DNA of 27,781 bases from an uncultured Oscillospiraceae bacterium (lineage in GTDB: Bacteria; Bacillota; Clostridia; Oscillospirales; Acutalibacteraceae). The stretch covers positions 1 through 27,781 of the forward strand of contig CAUFXR010000027.1 in assembly GCA_959596515.1 (NCBI GenBank), read 5' to 3'. The stretch's first letter is position 1. Every line of letters begins with the position of its first letter. Shown here piece after piece: positions 15,776 to 25,418 of this stretch. Below the pieces are notes generated by a model, which had not been told where the DNA came from, did no database searches, and saw nothing but the letters and a program-made list of their open reading frames with translations. The position numbers and the translations under genes were made by a program.

Positions 15776-15845
15776 ACGATGTTTTTGTATGGCTGCACAA
15801 ACCACCAGGCCACGATATTTTGGCAATCACAAAGGAGAAAAGTAT

Positions 15846-18038
15846 ATGTTTTGTTCGAAATGCGGAAACCAGTTAAAGGATAGCGACCGATTCTGCGCAA
15901 AGTGCGGAGCAGCGGTTTTGAAACAATTCGAACCACAGGAAAATCCTGCTGCGGAGCCAGTATGTTCGCAGGCTCCAGTGACAGGGAGAGCGGAAGCGCA
16001 GCCGGTGAATTATCAAGCTGTGGCTTCCGTTCAAAAGAAATCGAAAAAGGGGCTTATCATCGGCCTTTCTCTTGGCGGCGTGATGCTTGCGGTCATTCTT
16101 GCCGTGGCGCTGATTTTTGTGTTCTGCATTAAAGGCGGCTCCAAAGGCAACGACGGCTCTGTCCCTCTGGGATACTCTACAGTTTATGATGACCAGTATA
16201 CATATTTCCTAAGCGAGACCAAAGAATTTGAACCCTGTATTAAGCGAATTCGCAATGATCTGAGTGGGGATCCGGAGATTCTATACGAAGCAGAAGAAAT
16301 TAAAGGCGATGGGTGGAGTCAGTATCCCATGGGCTGTATTTTCCTCTGGAACGAAAAAATCTGCTTTATCGAAATCACAAAAGCCACAGAACAAGGCAAT
16401 GATGAATACGAAATTCATTGGCTCAGCAAAAACGGCAAGGAAAACGGGACCCTTGTAAGCTATGAGCAGCTCAATACACATGGCGATTTACTGTCTCAAA
16501 TGGAAGGCGCTTACTTCTTTAATGACTATCTTATATTCGGAAACAGATTTTCCTTCTACCGGCTGGATCTGAATACCGGTGAGCTATGCAGACAGGAGGA
16601 TTTTCTTGACCTTGAGGGGCCTGCCTGCTTTGTAGCGTATCAAAACGGATACTATTATTATTTTGTCCCTGACATGGAGAATAATATCATGGGCGAAACC
16701 CTATACCGAAAAGCGGTAAATTCTGAGGCAGCGGAAATCGGAAAAGTGCCGTCGCAGGACAATGATGATGTGGGGAAATATTTCTCCTTCATTCCCAAAG
16801 GCGATTATCTGTATTATGCGGATTTAGACAATATTTACCGGTTAAACATCGAGGACGGAAGTACGGAAACCCTTGCGTCCTATGATGATGACGTATATAA
16901 CAGATTTTGCCTTTCCGAGAACGGGCTCTACTATTATAAGGATATGACCCTCCACTTCCTCAATACAGAGACTCTGGAGGAAACGATTTTTGACGAGGTT
17001 GAAGGGATTCCGAGATTGATTTATGCCGGAGCTGATGATGCATGCTGGATGCAGGGTGATGCAACCAGTCATCGGTATGACTGCTTTCTCCCGGATAAGC
17101 AAGGCGGATCGATTGTTTATTTTGGAGAATCCGATCAGGACGCTTTAATAGATAATCAGGAGACTGTCAATACCACCGAGCTGTATGCGATTGTGATTGA
17201 CCGAACCATTGCAGAGCATGGCGCTCTATGGTTTGATGAAGTTGAATATGAATGCTGCGCACGTGGTGTATTCAAAATTGATCTGATGGACTTTAATCAG
17301 GATGGCACTGAGGAATTGGTGATGCTCTATAACAATGAAGAGAGCATTTTTCCGTTTGTTGATGTATGGACAGTAAAAAATGGCGAAGCGGTTCAGCTTT
17401 TCTGCGAAAGGCAGCAGGAGGAAAACCAAGAAGCTGCCATTAGTAGCCGCATTTATCAAAATGCCGGAAACCTGTATGTTCCGGTATATGATTCTCTGGA
17501 TCAAAATCCCGTGTATGTTCATTTATATGGCCTCGACGAGAATGGGGAATTTGGAGAGGTTTATCAGTATGAAAACAACGCCTTTTATATGAATCAGCTT
17601 CCGGATGGAATGGAATTTACGGAATATAGCTCAGTTCAGTTCTACGTATGCGACCGTGTCACTGATTACGGAGCACAAAAAAACCTGATGAAGGAATCGC
17701 TCCAGACAGATATGGAATATATGCTGAATGAGCTGGGAATTACAGCTCCGGAGATCTCATCAACGCAGACCGGTCAATCGGAATTTGACATAACCTCTAT
17801 GCTGGGCGAGTGGACGCTTGAAGTTGCGCAGCCCAATACGGAAAATGTCAGCCGTCACCTGATTCGACTGAACGCTGACGGTACGATGACTTTAAGAGCC
17901 GAGGACGGAAGCTGGCTTGATTATACCTATACAATGGATGCAACACATTTTTATTTCACCTATTCGGTAACCGGCACCACAAGCGGCGGAACCTATATCG
18001 TTTCCGGAGACACGTTAATCGTTTCCCTGGAGGATTAA
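15846..18038 (+). CDS. Large zinc-ribbon membrane protein with beta-propeller-like and lipocalin-like domains
   Basis: The 730-residue product has a cytoplasmic ribbon (MFCSKCGNQLKDSDRFCAKC; Cys 3, 6, 17, 20), a linker, KKSKK and one helix (70-95), the same front end as the previous gene, so the two are paralogous there. Outside, residues about 105-430 repeat strand patterns such as GDYLYYADLDNIYRLNIEDG and SENGLYYYKD, typical of DUF5050-like propellers. D482-FNQDG is a calcium-loop-like motif (DFNQDGTEELVMLY). The last 79 residues (from about 652, MLGEWTLEV) look like a small lipocalin-like barrel. I chose the ATG at 15846 because AAAGGAG precedes it and the ribbon starts there. Function is unknown; an envelope sensor or scaffold is plausible. 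Confidence 0.85.
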   Translation: MFCSKCGNQLKDSDRFCAKCGAAVLKQFEPQENPAAEPVCSQAPVTGRAEAQPVNYQAVASVQKKSKKGLIIGLSLGGVMLAVILAVALIFVFCIKGGSKGNDGSVPLGYSTVYDDQYTYFLSETKEFEPCIKRIRNDLSGDPEILYEAEEIKGDGWSQYPMGCIFLWNEKICFIEITKATEQGNDEYEIHWLSKNGKENGTLVSYEQLNTHGDLLSQMEGAYFFNDYLIFGNRFSFYRLDLNTGELCRQEDFLDLEGPACFVAYQNGYYYYFVPDMENNIMGETLYRKAVNSEAAEIGKVPSQDNDDVGKYFSFIPKGDYLYYADLDNIYRLNIEDGSTETLASYDDDVYNRFCLSENGLYYYKDMTLHFLNTETLEETIFDEVEGIPRLIYAGADDACWMQGDATSHRYDCFLPDKQGGSIVYFGESDQDALIDNQETVNTTELYAIVIDRTIAEHGALWFDEVEYECCARGVFKIDLMDFNQDGTEELVMLYNNEESIFPFVDVWTVKNGEAVQLFCERQQEENQEAAISSRIYQNAGNLYVPVYDSLDQNPVYVHLYGLDENGEFGEVYQYENNAFYMNQLPDGMEFTEYSSVQFYVCDRVTDYGAQKNLMKESLQTDMEYMLNELGITAPEISSTQTGQSEFDITSMLGEWTLEVAQPNTENVSRHLIRLNADGTMTLRAEDGSWLDYTYTMDATHFYFTYSVTGTTSGGTYIVSGDTLIVSLED

Positions 18039-18082
18039 GAAAACCGATTGCTTCCCAAAAGGTTTGAAAGCGAGGGTATTCT

Positions 18083-21000
18083 ATGAAGAAAAAATTATCT
18101 ATGATTTTGATAGTGCTTATGCTCATACTCCGTCTGCCGGTTTCTGCCGCGGCGATGCCTGAGACTGAAGAAGTTACCATACAAACAGAAATCTTCAGCG
18201 GTTTTGATATTACAATACCAGGATCCCTTGCGGAGAAATATCGCTGGTCAGAAGGCGGCTATGAGGGGGCCAATTGGATACACTTCTATGATCGATCCCA
18301 ATTTGATGCTTCAGGCGGAAAGAGCAGCTATGAGGAAGCGGATGAGGAGAAGGGATACCTGTTTAGCATACGTCAGTACTACTACGACGGCGATTATCGT
18401 TACGGAATGGGCGATCTCATGTTCTATGAGCTGTTCCAGCCGACCAGAAATGAAATTGTGGCGTTTTACAGCCGGGACGACTTGTCGAGGCTCATGCTCC
18501 TTTCTGTGGAGTATGCAGATTCTGCTCCGGTGTCTGTGCAAAAAGAGGCCTTGAAAATTGCCGGATATATGACGCCAAATACCGATATATATCTGGAGGA
18601 TGTGGATGCGAATCCATGGAACCTCAAATTCGCAAATTTTCTCTTAAACGGGCGCTTTCGGAACATGGGACAGGAATATTTTGACGATGCAGAAATACAA
18701 GCCTGTCTTTACAACGTTGCGGGGGACGATTACCCGGAGCTGATTATCACCAACGGGGCGGCAGACGGGCAGTCCTCCCAAGCATATATCTATACGTTCA
18801 GCGAAAACTGGCAGGTGGAATATCTGCGTACAGCCACAGAAGAAGAGCTTAACGCCATGCTCTTACAGCCTTTTACGGCAATTCGTGGTGGTGGATGGGG
18901 AGATTTCTTGGAGGCCTGCGGTTATCACATTGAATATTTAGGTGGGCAAAATAACCCATCGGACTGGCTTGGCACTTACCGATACGACGATGGAAATCAG
19001 GGAGAGCTGTATATCGTCAAGGAGTCAGACGACAGCGAGGTGCGCGGCGTCTATGTGTTTCGCAGAGCGGACGGCGGATATGACAGCCTAGATTTCATCT
19101 GGAGCAAGGATGACAGCAGTACGGCTTCGGAGCCATTCGGGAACGGAGGCTCCGACCGTATCTTTCATTATTTGAAGGGCGACAGGATTGTCTCGGATTA
19201 TCCAGACGGCTGGTGGCAGGACAGAGACTATGTACGGGTTTCGGACGCTGAACATAGTTATTTTGAAGAGGAGGAGACGGGGATTCCGGTCAGTTATGCC
19301 GGAGCAACTGTGGATTTTAAAGAGAGTCTGTTCGAGAAATCGTCCTATGAATACGACAACGAGTTGGCAAAGCTGGGCGCAATGCTGAACAAGGCTGCAT
19401 GCAACGGTGAACAAGAGATCTGCAGCCTCCTGTATCAAATGAAGATAGAAGATGCAAACATTGAAAACTACAATTACGGTGGTGAACATGCCTTCAGCAT
19501 TGCACACCGCCCGATGATGTTGAATGGAGAAGAAGCAAACCTGGTTTTTATTGTCGCTCGTGGTTCTCAGCAATTGAACGAATACATCGGAGACTTAACC
19601 ATGAAAGCGAACAGATCCTTTCTAAACCAGAGTTCCTATGATTATGTGACGGACTTTTATGAAAAGATTTGGAATGCAATGCGGTCGTATGCCAATGGAC
19701 ATGAAGATTTGTATGACATAGAAACACCCCGTGTATTCTTTATTACCGGATACAGTCTTGGCGGAGCGGCTGCAAATCTGACGGCAGCTATGGCAAAGTA
19801 TCCCGGCTCCGACTTGGGAAACAGCTGGATTTTCCTGAACACAGATCCAACTCGGATTTTTGCATATACCTATGGCGCCATAGACTCCATCGATGTGGAT
19901 GTTCCACTCCAAGACGGATACGAATATATTCACAATATTTTCAACTATTTTGATACCTTTGGTCCTAATGGTGCGGATACACTTACCACCAGCGGAAATT
20001 CCGGAGTAGGAAAATTTGGCCATATTGATCTATTTGCCTATCGATTTTCCAGGGAGAACAGCATACTAAACGCCGAGAACCATGATATCAGCAATTATCT
20101 TACCGCTATTGTAAAAGGTACAGTCGGATGTTGTTCTCCATACTCTCAAACAGCCATCCACTGCCCCATTGATGTTGAGGTTATAAAAAACGGCGAAGTT
20201 GTCGGTCGGATCACGGACAATCAGGTAGATGAGGCTCTCTTCTCTGCCAATCCGGAAGTAGCGCTGATGGTAGTGAAAGATTCCAAGCACATAGCTGTGT
20301 TCAACAACCCGGAGGCGTATTCCCTGCGAATCACGGCGACAGATGACGGAGAAATGTCGGTATCCACGGTATCCTTTGACGAGACAGGCGAAGGCTACGG
20401 CGCTGCGGAATATCTCAACGTAGCTATTGAAAATGGGCAAGTATTTTCCATGGAGCTGCCTGCCACCGATTCAGTCGGAAGCGATACACAGACTCCGGAA
20501 CTTCTGATAATAGATGGAGACAGGATCAGTGGAAAGGTCAACCCGGACGGAAGTATCTCTCCGGTCAATGGTACCGGAAATGGATTGCAGCTTGTTTTGC
20601 TGGCAACGATTGTGATTGTCAGCGGTCTAATTGTATTTTTGTGGAGAAGAAAAATGAAGGAAACAAAAAAACTAAAATTCCCGCTTGCTTCTATTTTCAC
20701 GGTGATTCTGCTCTTTGGTCTCCAGGCCAATTTACAGCGGCTGAGGGTCAGAAGTGATTGGATGGACAGTAAAATCGGTTACCGCATGGTGGTGGAGTTT
20801 GGTAGCACCTACTCTGTTCTCCATATCCTATACCAAGTTCTGCTGATTGGCAGCATGATCCTGCTGGCGGTTCTGCTGTTCATGCGGAAGCGGAACAGCC
20901 TTCTGGCGGGCGCACTATCAATTCAAGTACTTTTGCCCGCTTTTACGCTTACGAGCTTTCTTATGAACTGCAGTTCCCGGGACTTTTTTGATGTGTATGA

Positions 21001-21526
21001 GTATGAGCTTCATTTTGGCCCGATGATGTGGGCAATCGGCATCTGCGGCTGCTATGTGTTGGAAATTCTATGCTATCTGCTCCTTACCCTCATGACGATC
21101 ACGCCGTGCGCCGAGGACGGTGAGCACAAGCGTAGGCTGCACAGGCTGTGGTTCCTGCCTGGCATACTCGGTGTCTTTATCGCCTTTGCGCATCTTGTGG
21201 GAAATATCTATTTTATGCGTAGCGACTTCTACTGTTTGTCTATCCTGTTCCTAGTTCCTATGACATTCCTGCTGGGCTGGTGGCTGACACATCCATACAA
21301 AAAGGAAAAGCCTGTCTACCAAATGCCCGTTGCACCACTCTATGGACAGCCAGACTATCAAAGCGTTGGTACTTTTGATACTGCTCAGAAAGTTTTCTGC
21401 ACCGGCTGTGGTAGGGAACTCTCACCGGATGAAAATTTTTGCGTTACCTGCGGCACAAAGCGCTCGTCTGTGCCTGCGGTTGAAAATGTTCAAGACGAGA
21501 CACAAAACACCGATATCAATTTGTAA
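18083..21526 (+). CDS. Secreted lipase-like domain fused to seven-helix membrane domain and zinc ribbon
   Basis: The 1147-residue product begins with a signal peptide (MKKKLSMILIVLMLILRLP, cleavage near residue 24). Residues 25-390 hold surface domains, including DYPELIITNGAADGQ and a small barrel near 294 (DWLGTYRYDDG). Residues about 400-690 look like a class-3 lipase: AFSIAHRPMM, VFIVARGSQQ, then FFITGYSLGGAAANLTAAMA with the G-x-S-x-G nucleophile S558; D and H candidates lie in NYFDTFG and GKFGHIDLF. From about 834 there are seven hydrophobic helices. The cytoplasmic end carries a ribbon VFCTGCGRELSPDENFCVTC (Cys 1106, 1109, 1120, 1123). Cleaved signal plus seven helices places the ribbon inside. 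The start follows GCGAGG. The substrate is unknown. Confidence 0.85.
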   Translation: MKKKLSMILIVLMLILRLPVSAAAMPETEEVTIQTEIFSGFDITIPGSLAEKYRWSEGGYEGANWIHFYDRSQFDASGGKSSYEEADEEKGYLFSIRQYYYDGDYRYGMGDLMFYELFQPTRNEIVAFYSRDDLSRLMLLSVEYADSAPVSVQKEALKIAGYMTPNTDIYLEDVDANPWNLKFANFLLNGRFRNMGQEYFDDAEIQACLYNVAGDDYPELIITNGAADGQSSQAYIYTFSENWQVEYLRTATEEELNAMLLQPFTAIRGGGWGDFLEACGYHIEYLGGQNNPSDWLGTYRYDDGNQGELYIVKESDDSEVRGVYVFRRADGGYDSLDFIWSKDDSSTASEPFGNGGSDRIFHYLKGDRIVSDYPDGWWQDRDYVRVSDAEHSYFEEEETGIPVSYAGATVDFKESLFEKSSYEYDNELAKLGAMLNKAACNGEQEICSLLYQMKIEDANIENYNYGGEHAFSIAHRPMMLNGEEANLVFIVARGSQQLNEYIGDLTMKANRSFLNQSSYDYVTDFYEKIWNAMRSYANGHEDLYDIETPRVFFITGYSLGGAAANLTAAMAKYPGSDLGNSWIFLNTDPTRIFAYTYGAIDSIDVDVPLQDGYEYIHNIFNYFDTFGPNGADTLTTSGNSGVGKFGHIDLFAYRFSRENSILNAENHDISNYLTAIVKGTVGCCSPYSQTAIHCPIDVEVIKNGEVVGRITDNQVDEALFSANPEVALMVVKDSKHIAVFNNPEAYSLRITATDDGEMSVSTVSFDETGEGYGAAEYLNVAIENGQVFSMELPATDSVGSDTQTPELLIIDGDRISGKVNPDGSISPVNGTGNGLQLVLLATIVIVSGLIVFLWRRKMKETKKLKFPLASIFTVILLFGLQANLQRLRVRSDWMDSKIGYRMVVEFGSTYSVLHILYQVLLIGSMILLAVLLFMRKRNSLLAGALSIQVLLPAFTLTSFLMNCSSRDFFDVYEYELHFGPMMWAIGICGCYVLEILCYLLLTLMTITPCAEDGEHKRRLHRLWFLPGILGVFIAFAHLVGNIYFMRSDFYCLSILFLVPMTFLLGWWLTHPYKKEKPVYQMPVAPLYGQPDYQSVGTFDTAQKVFCTGCGRELSPDENFCVTCGTKRSSVPAVENVQDETQNTDINL

Positions 21527-21537
21527 GGAGAGAAAAT

Positions 21538-22575
21538 ATGATGAATCATATGAAAAAAAAAGAAGTAAAATTCCCGATTGCAGCTGTTTTCAGTACACTC
21601 AATGTGCTGATCGGGCTGATTAACATTTTCGTTACATATACAACATATACACGAATAATTGGTATACCGATGTCAGAGGTATATCGTGCAGTAGCTGGGT
21701 CTATTCTTTCACTTGTTCCAGGTATTCTATTAACGGTCGTGCTGTTTATGCGGAAACGAGGTCCATTGCTTTGGATTACTTTGGGATTAGAACTGGGTAT
21801 TTGGCTTTATTCTTTATGTACCTTTGCGTTTCACTTTGAATTTTTCTTGTCTGTTTATAATCTTATTTATATGGGAATTCGAATCATTCCTGTTGTAAAC
21901 TGGCTTCTACTCCTGCTGTTTGCTGTATTTCAAGACAGAAAAGATGAGTCCGGCGCAGCAAAATTATTTCAAAAAATATGGTTTATTCCTGGTATACTGA
22001 GCGTATTCAATGCCTTTGGCGGTATCCTCGGACGCGGCGGTGCTAATCTGCTAATCAATATTGTTTCCAATCTGCTGGTTTCGATACCGATGGCATTTCT
22101 GTTGGGCTGGTGGCTGACACATCCGTATAAAAAAGAAAAGCCTGTCTACCAAATGCCTGTTGCGCAGCCTTATGGTCAGCCTGTTTATCAGACCATTAGC
22201 GTTTCTGATACCACCCACAAGGTTTTCTGCTCCGGCTGCGGCAGGGAGCTTCCACCGGAAGAAAATTTCTGCCGTGTCTGCGGCAAGCAGCGCACGACAC
22301 CTGCACAAGGTGCACAGCCTACATTCCAGCAGCCTGTATATCCGCAGATGGGATATGTGCAGGATGCACCCTCCGGCGGCATGACGGCGCTTGGCTTTTT
22401 CTTTCCGATTGTCGGCTTGATTCTCTATTTGGTATGGAAAGACCAAACGCCGCTCAAAGCACACTCCGCGGGGAAAGGCGCGTTGATCGGCGTCATCGTA
22501 TGGACAGCATTGAGTATCATCCTTGCGATTCTGGCATATGTAATCCCGCTGCTGGTTTTCTATTCTTATTATTAA
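21538..22575 (+). CDS. Polytopic membrane protein with internal zinc ribbon
   Basis: The 345-residue product has about six hydrophobic helices (residues 10-205), a proline-rich hinge, a zinc ribbon VFCSGCGRELPPEENFCRVC (Cys 231, 234, 245, 248), then two more helices (MTALGFFFPIVGLILYLVW and the last 30 residues). Residues 1-250 are clearly paralogous to the C-terminal part of the preceding lipase-like protein: both start the module with KFPxAxxF, share FLLGWWLTHPYKKEKP and VYQMPVA, and the DNA across that stretch is 58 of 64 identical. The ATG at 21538 follows TAAGGAGAG, 11 bases after the previous stop. Function is unknown. Confidence 0.85.
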   Translation: MMNHMKKKEVKFPIAAVFSTLNVLIGLINIFVTYTTYTRIIGIPMSEVYRAVAGSILSLVPGILLTVVLFMRKRGPLLWITLGLELGIWLYSLCTFAFHFEFFLSVYNLIYMGIRIIPVVNWLLLLLFAVFQDRKDESGAAKLFQKIWFIPGILSVFNAFGGILGRGGANLLINIVSNLLVSIPMAFLLGWWLTHPYKKEKPVYQMPVAQPYGQPVYQTISVSDTTHKVFCSGCGRELPPEENFCRVCGKQRTTPAQGAQPTFQQPVYPQMGYVQDAPSGGMTALGFFFPIVGLILYLVWKDQTPLKAHSAGKGALIGVIVWTALSIILAILAYVIPLLVFYSYY

Positions 22576-22592
22576 ACGCGAGGTACTTCACG

Positions 22593-23180
22593 ATGAAAAT
22601 GAAAAAGTCTATATCATTGCTTGTCATACTGTGCATTGCGGCCACAATGCTGACTGCCTGCGGAAAATCTTCCGGGAAAAGAACGCTATCAGTCAGCTTT
22701 CCCAAAACCGCACGCGCAATTAATCAAGGGACAGAAACCATTACAACCTATTCACATGACAGAGTCATCGTTCATGAGGATGGTTATATTGAGGTTTGTG
22801 GAACGATGCAAAGCGGGGATGAAACATACAGCGTGCAATGGCTCTATACATCGGACGGAAAACCGGTAGGCAGCCGCGAGGAGCAACCGTCCGGCCAGAA
22901 AGATACGGTGCTTTTATTTGACAATTATTTTGACTTCGTGTCGGGAGAAGACGGCGTCGTAAAGGTGGAAGGAAATACGGTCTATTATGAAGATCATTAT
23001 GAGGTTTATGACGTAGAAAACGACATCATCCGTGAAATTACCATTTTTAGCGATGGTCAGCCCGGGAACCATTTCAAAATGAAAGAATTTGGTCAGCTAA
23101 TGGAAATGGAACTTTACGATTCAAACGGTGTTTATTTGAAGGTGGAGAATACATACGAAGAGATTCCTGTCGAATCTTGA
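22593..23180 (+). CDS. Lipoprotein of unknown function
   Basis: The 195-residue product has a lipoprotein signal peptide (MKMKKSISLLVILCIAATM) ending in the lipobox LTAC with Cys23 as the lipidated residue. The mature part is acidic and strand-rich (TITTYSHDRVIVHEDGYIEV, GNTVYYEDHYEVYDVEND). I do not recognise a family. The ATG at 22593 is placed by the signal peptide; only a weak GAGG lies 11 bases upstream, and longer in-frame starts run into the previous gene. It begins 17 bases after the previous stop and is likely part of the same operon. Confidence 0.8.
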   Translation: MKMKKSISLLVILCIAATMLTACGKSSGKRTLSVSFPKTARAINQGTETITTYSHDRVIVHEDGYIEVCGTMQSGDETYSVQWLYTSDGKPVGSREEQPSGQKDTVLLFDNYFDFVSGEDGVVKVEGNTVYYEDHYEVYDVENDIIREITIFSDGQPGNHFKMKEFGQLMEMELYDSNGVYLKVENTYEEIPVES

Positions 23181-23213
23181 TACGGAGATACTAAAAACAA
23201 GGAGGATTTACTT

Positions 23214-24089
23214 ATGAACGATACAAAATACAGTCCTGCTACTTCAGAAACAGAAGAGTTTATGGACGGCAGCTTTCGCTCTGTGGTGAGCTACATAGCT
23301 TTGCTTGCAAAAAGCTGGAAACTGAATCCGCTTCAGCGCATTTTGGCAATCATTTCTGCTGTCAGTTCTTTTTTTCTGCTGATCAATCTCAATGGTCAAA
23401 TGTACATCTGGATGTGTGCGCTTGCCGGTCTTTTGCAGCTTTGGATGTGCATGAAGAAAGTGAAGATAGAATCATTCGTCATGGCTTTTACATATTCCTT
23501 GTTTAGTGTTGGCAGTCTGATTACTGCAATTCAGCAGATTATCAATTACGGAGGATATTATTTTTCAGGCTGGCGCGGGGCTGAACGGGTGATTGTAAAT
23601 CTGGTGTTATATGCTTTGGTTGCCATGGCTTGGGTGTTAGCATTGAAAAAGGATGAAAGTAAAAACACTCTTCGGCTTGTTTTCTTCATCATCTCTTGTG
23701 TGTTTGGAGCATACGAGGTTATATATGTCCTGCTCGCTCTGCGGACAAGCTTTAAGCTTGCCCTGTACGGTTTGGCATGGATTGGATTTATTGCCGTTTT
23801 TGCCATACAGGTTTTCTTGATTTATCGAAAAAATGCCCAACATCATGCATTTGTGCATGGTGTTAATGGAAGTACAAGTCCCATCAATCCACAGATGCCG
23901 TATTATTCGTCCACGCAGCCGCAGACAAGTACACCGCCGCAGGAGCAGCCGTCTGCTGTATCAGAGGCAACACAGGGTTCGTATTCTGCGCAGAAAATGG
24001 TTTTCTGTACTCAGTGCGGTGCTGGTATGGATAGCCATTCCATGTTTTGCACGAAATGCGGTGCAAGACTTAAAAATGATCCGGAATAA
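23214..24089 (+). CDS. Six-helix membrane protein with C-terminal zinc ribbon
   Basis: The 291-residue product has six hydrophobic helices (about residues 40-205, for example YIWMCALAGLLQLWMCM, VIVNLVLYALVAMAWVLAL, LYGLAWIGFIAVFAIQVFL), a Pro/Gln/Ser-rich linker, and a terminal ribbon MVFCTQCGAGMDSHSMFCTK (Cys 265, 268, 279, 282). An even number of helices puts both ends inside, consistent with a cytoplasmic ribbon. AAGGAGG is seven bases before the start. The membrane part is not obviously similar to the two preceding polytopic proteins. Function is unknown. Confidence 0.85.
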   Translation: MNDTKYSPATSETEEFMDGSFRSVVSYIALLAKSWKLNPLQRILAIISAVSSFFLLINLNGQMYIWMCALAGLLQLWMCMKKVKIESFVMAFTYSLFSVGSLITAIQQIINYGGYYFSGWRGAERVIVNLVLYALVAMAWVLALKKDESKNTLRLVFFIISCVFGAYEVIYVLLALRTSFKLALYGLAWIGFIAVFAIQVFLIYRKNAQHHAFVHGVNGSTSPINPQMPYYSSTQPQTSTPPQEQPSAVSEATQGSYSAQKMVFCTQCGAGMDSHSMFCTKCGARLKNDPE

Positions 24090-24157
24090 TAACCGGACGT
24101 ATGGCTTGCTTTTATATGACAAACAAAATGTTTTTACAAAGGTCCGGAGAAAAATCT

Positions 24158-24571
24158 ATGAGAACAAACGTAAAAGTACGGCTATTATCCTTGCTGTTGG
24201 TCGTCGTCCTATGCGCCACAATCCTGACTGCCTGCGGAGGCGGAAGTGATTTGCCGTCCTTATCCGGTTACTATGAATGTAATAGCTATGCTTTTGACAT
24301 CAGCGCCGTGGAATTTGAATCGGACGGAACTGTAACGCTCTACATGGACTGGAATTATACGGGTACATACAAAGCAAAGGGCGATGGCTATTTGCTCGAG
24401 ATCACCGGTGGACAGAGTTCTGTTTCCGATCTGCTGGCAAAGGAGAAAAACGATGCCTACAAGATTACTGTTGAACCCAACGATGACGGAACGCTTACGG
24501 TATACTTGGAAGCAAAGAGCGGATATATCTACTACGGGGATCCGTCCGCCATCTTCTCGCTAAAAACATAA
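24158..24571 (+). CDS. Small lipoprotein with lipocalin-like barrel
   Basis: The 137-residue product has a lipoprotein signal (VRLLSLLLVVVLCATILTAC, Cys26 lipidated). The mature 110 residues follow the pattern LSGYYECNSYAFDISAVEFE, GTVTLYMDWNYTGTYKAKGD, DGYLLEITG, which resembles small lipocalin-like domains and the C-terminal domain of the 730-residue protein at 15846-18038. GGAG lies nine bases before the ATG at 24158, and the signal peptide fits that start; an earlier in-frame ATG has no ribosome site. Role unknown. Confidence 0.8.
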   Translation: MRTNVKVRLLSLLLVVVLCATILTACGGGSDLPSLSGYYECNSYAFDISAVEFESDGTVTLYMDWNYTGTYKAKGDGYLLEITGGQSSVSDLLAKEKNDAYKITVEPNDDGTLTVYLEAKSGYIYYGDPSAIFSLKT

Positions 24572-24585
24572 AAAACAAACACTGA

Positions 24586-24610
24586 TACCGCCGCTTTCAC
24601 AACGGCGGTA
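24586..24610. other. Intergenic stem-loop
   Basis: TACCGCCG (24586-24593) and CGGCGGTA (24603-24610) form a perfect eight-base stem between two lipoprotein genes. No T-run follows on the plus strand, so it may be a processing or stability element rather than a terminator. Confidence 0.55.
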
Positions 24611-24648
24611 CAGATATAGAAATATGCAAGAAATCAGGAGGAATTCGG

Positions 24649-25233
24649 ATGAAAAGGCACAGAAGAATTATTTCTCTATTTTTAATGATTTTTATCTTTC
24701 TATCGTTTACAGCCTGCGAAAAACCGATGAGCGAGGAAGAAATCAAAGAAGCCTGTATGGCAGAGGCTGAAAATTTTGTTGGAGGATACTTAAGCAATAC
24801 TAACCTAGACTACCTCGACAAATATATCGTTTATTCGGACGATTTTAAACGTCATAAACTCAAGGCTGATTATGACTGGTACGGTGGGACTCTTATCATA
24901 GAAAAGGTTGCAGATTATATATTAAAGAATGCGACATTTGAAACGGATAGATTTAGCTTTACCTACAATAAAGAGACTGAGCGAGCAAAACTAAATGTGA
25001 ATGTAACAATTCTCCCACCCAAGAAGGTTTTTGACAAAATCGAAGAATATGTGAAACAAAATCAATATAGCGATGACATGGAAGCTGCGGCAATTCAGGC
25101 AATCTTTATGATCGGCGACATTCAACCTGTTACCGTTCACGTTCCAATTGAGTTTATTTATAATGATCAGCATGAGGATTGGGAAATCTTGCAGTATTGG
25201 CTGGTAATGAAAGCAATAAACGAGGCGGAATAA
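24649..25233 (+). CDS. Lipoprotein of unknown function
   Basis: The 194-residue product has a basic start (MKRHRR), hydrophobic core and lipobox FTAC with Cys23. The mature protein is helical then strand-rich: EEIKEACMAEAENFVGGYLS, ERAKLNVNVTILPPKKVFDK, VTVHVPIEFIYNDQHEDWEI. I do not recognise the family. GGAGG precedes the start. It is less GC-rich than its neighbours. It is probably co-transcribed with the cluster, though the stem-loop at 24586-24610 lies just before it. Confidence 0.8.
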   Translation: MKRHRRIISLFLMIFIFLSFTACEKPMSEEEIKEACMAEAENFVGGYLSNTNLDYLDKYIVYSDDFKRHKLKADYDWYGGTLIIEKVADYILKNATFETDRFSFTYNKETERAKLNVNVTILPPKKVFDKIEEYVKQNQYSDDMEAAAIQAIFMIGDIQPVTVHVPIEFIYNDQHEDWEILQYWLVMKAINEAE

Positions 25234-25418
25234 GACGATTTTCGATAGACTCGTAAACATAATGGGAATTGTCTGAGAGGAGGTGTAGTAGTTACGGTGA
25301 TATGTCTGCCGGCTTCTAACAAATATCGTAAAAGCAAACGCTAATAACGTCATTTTCACAATTGCTTTATCAGAAACATAAATGCACAGGAAAAATAAAC
25401 TTTTAGGAGGAATCGATT
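25234..25418. other. Intergenic spacer with unused ribosome site
   Basis: Contains GAGAGGAGGTG near 25275, a strong ribosome-site-like string, followed only by a 15-codon GTG frame (25297-25344) and a 5-codon ATG frame. This may be the leftover start of a lost gene or a tiny peptide. Nothing else is seen. Confidence 0.35.
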
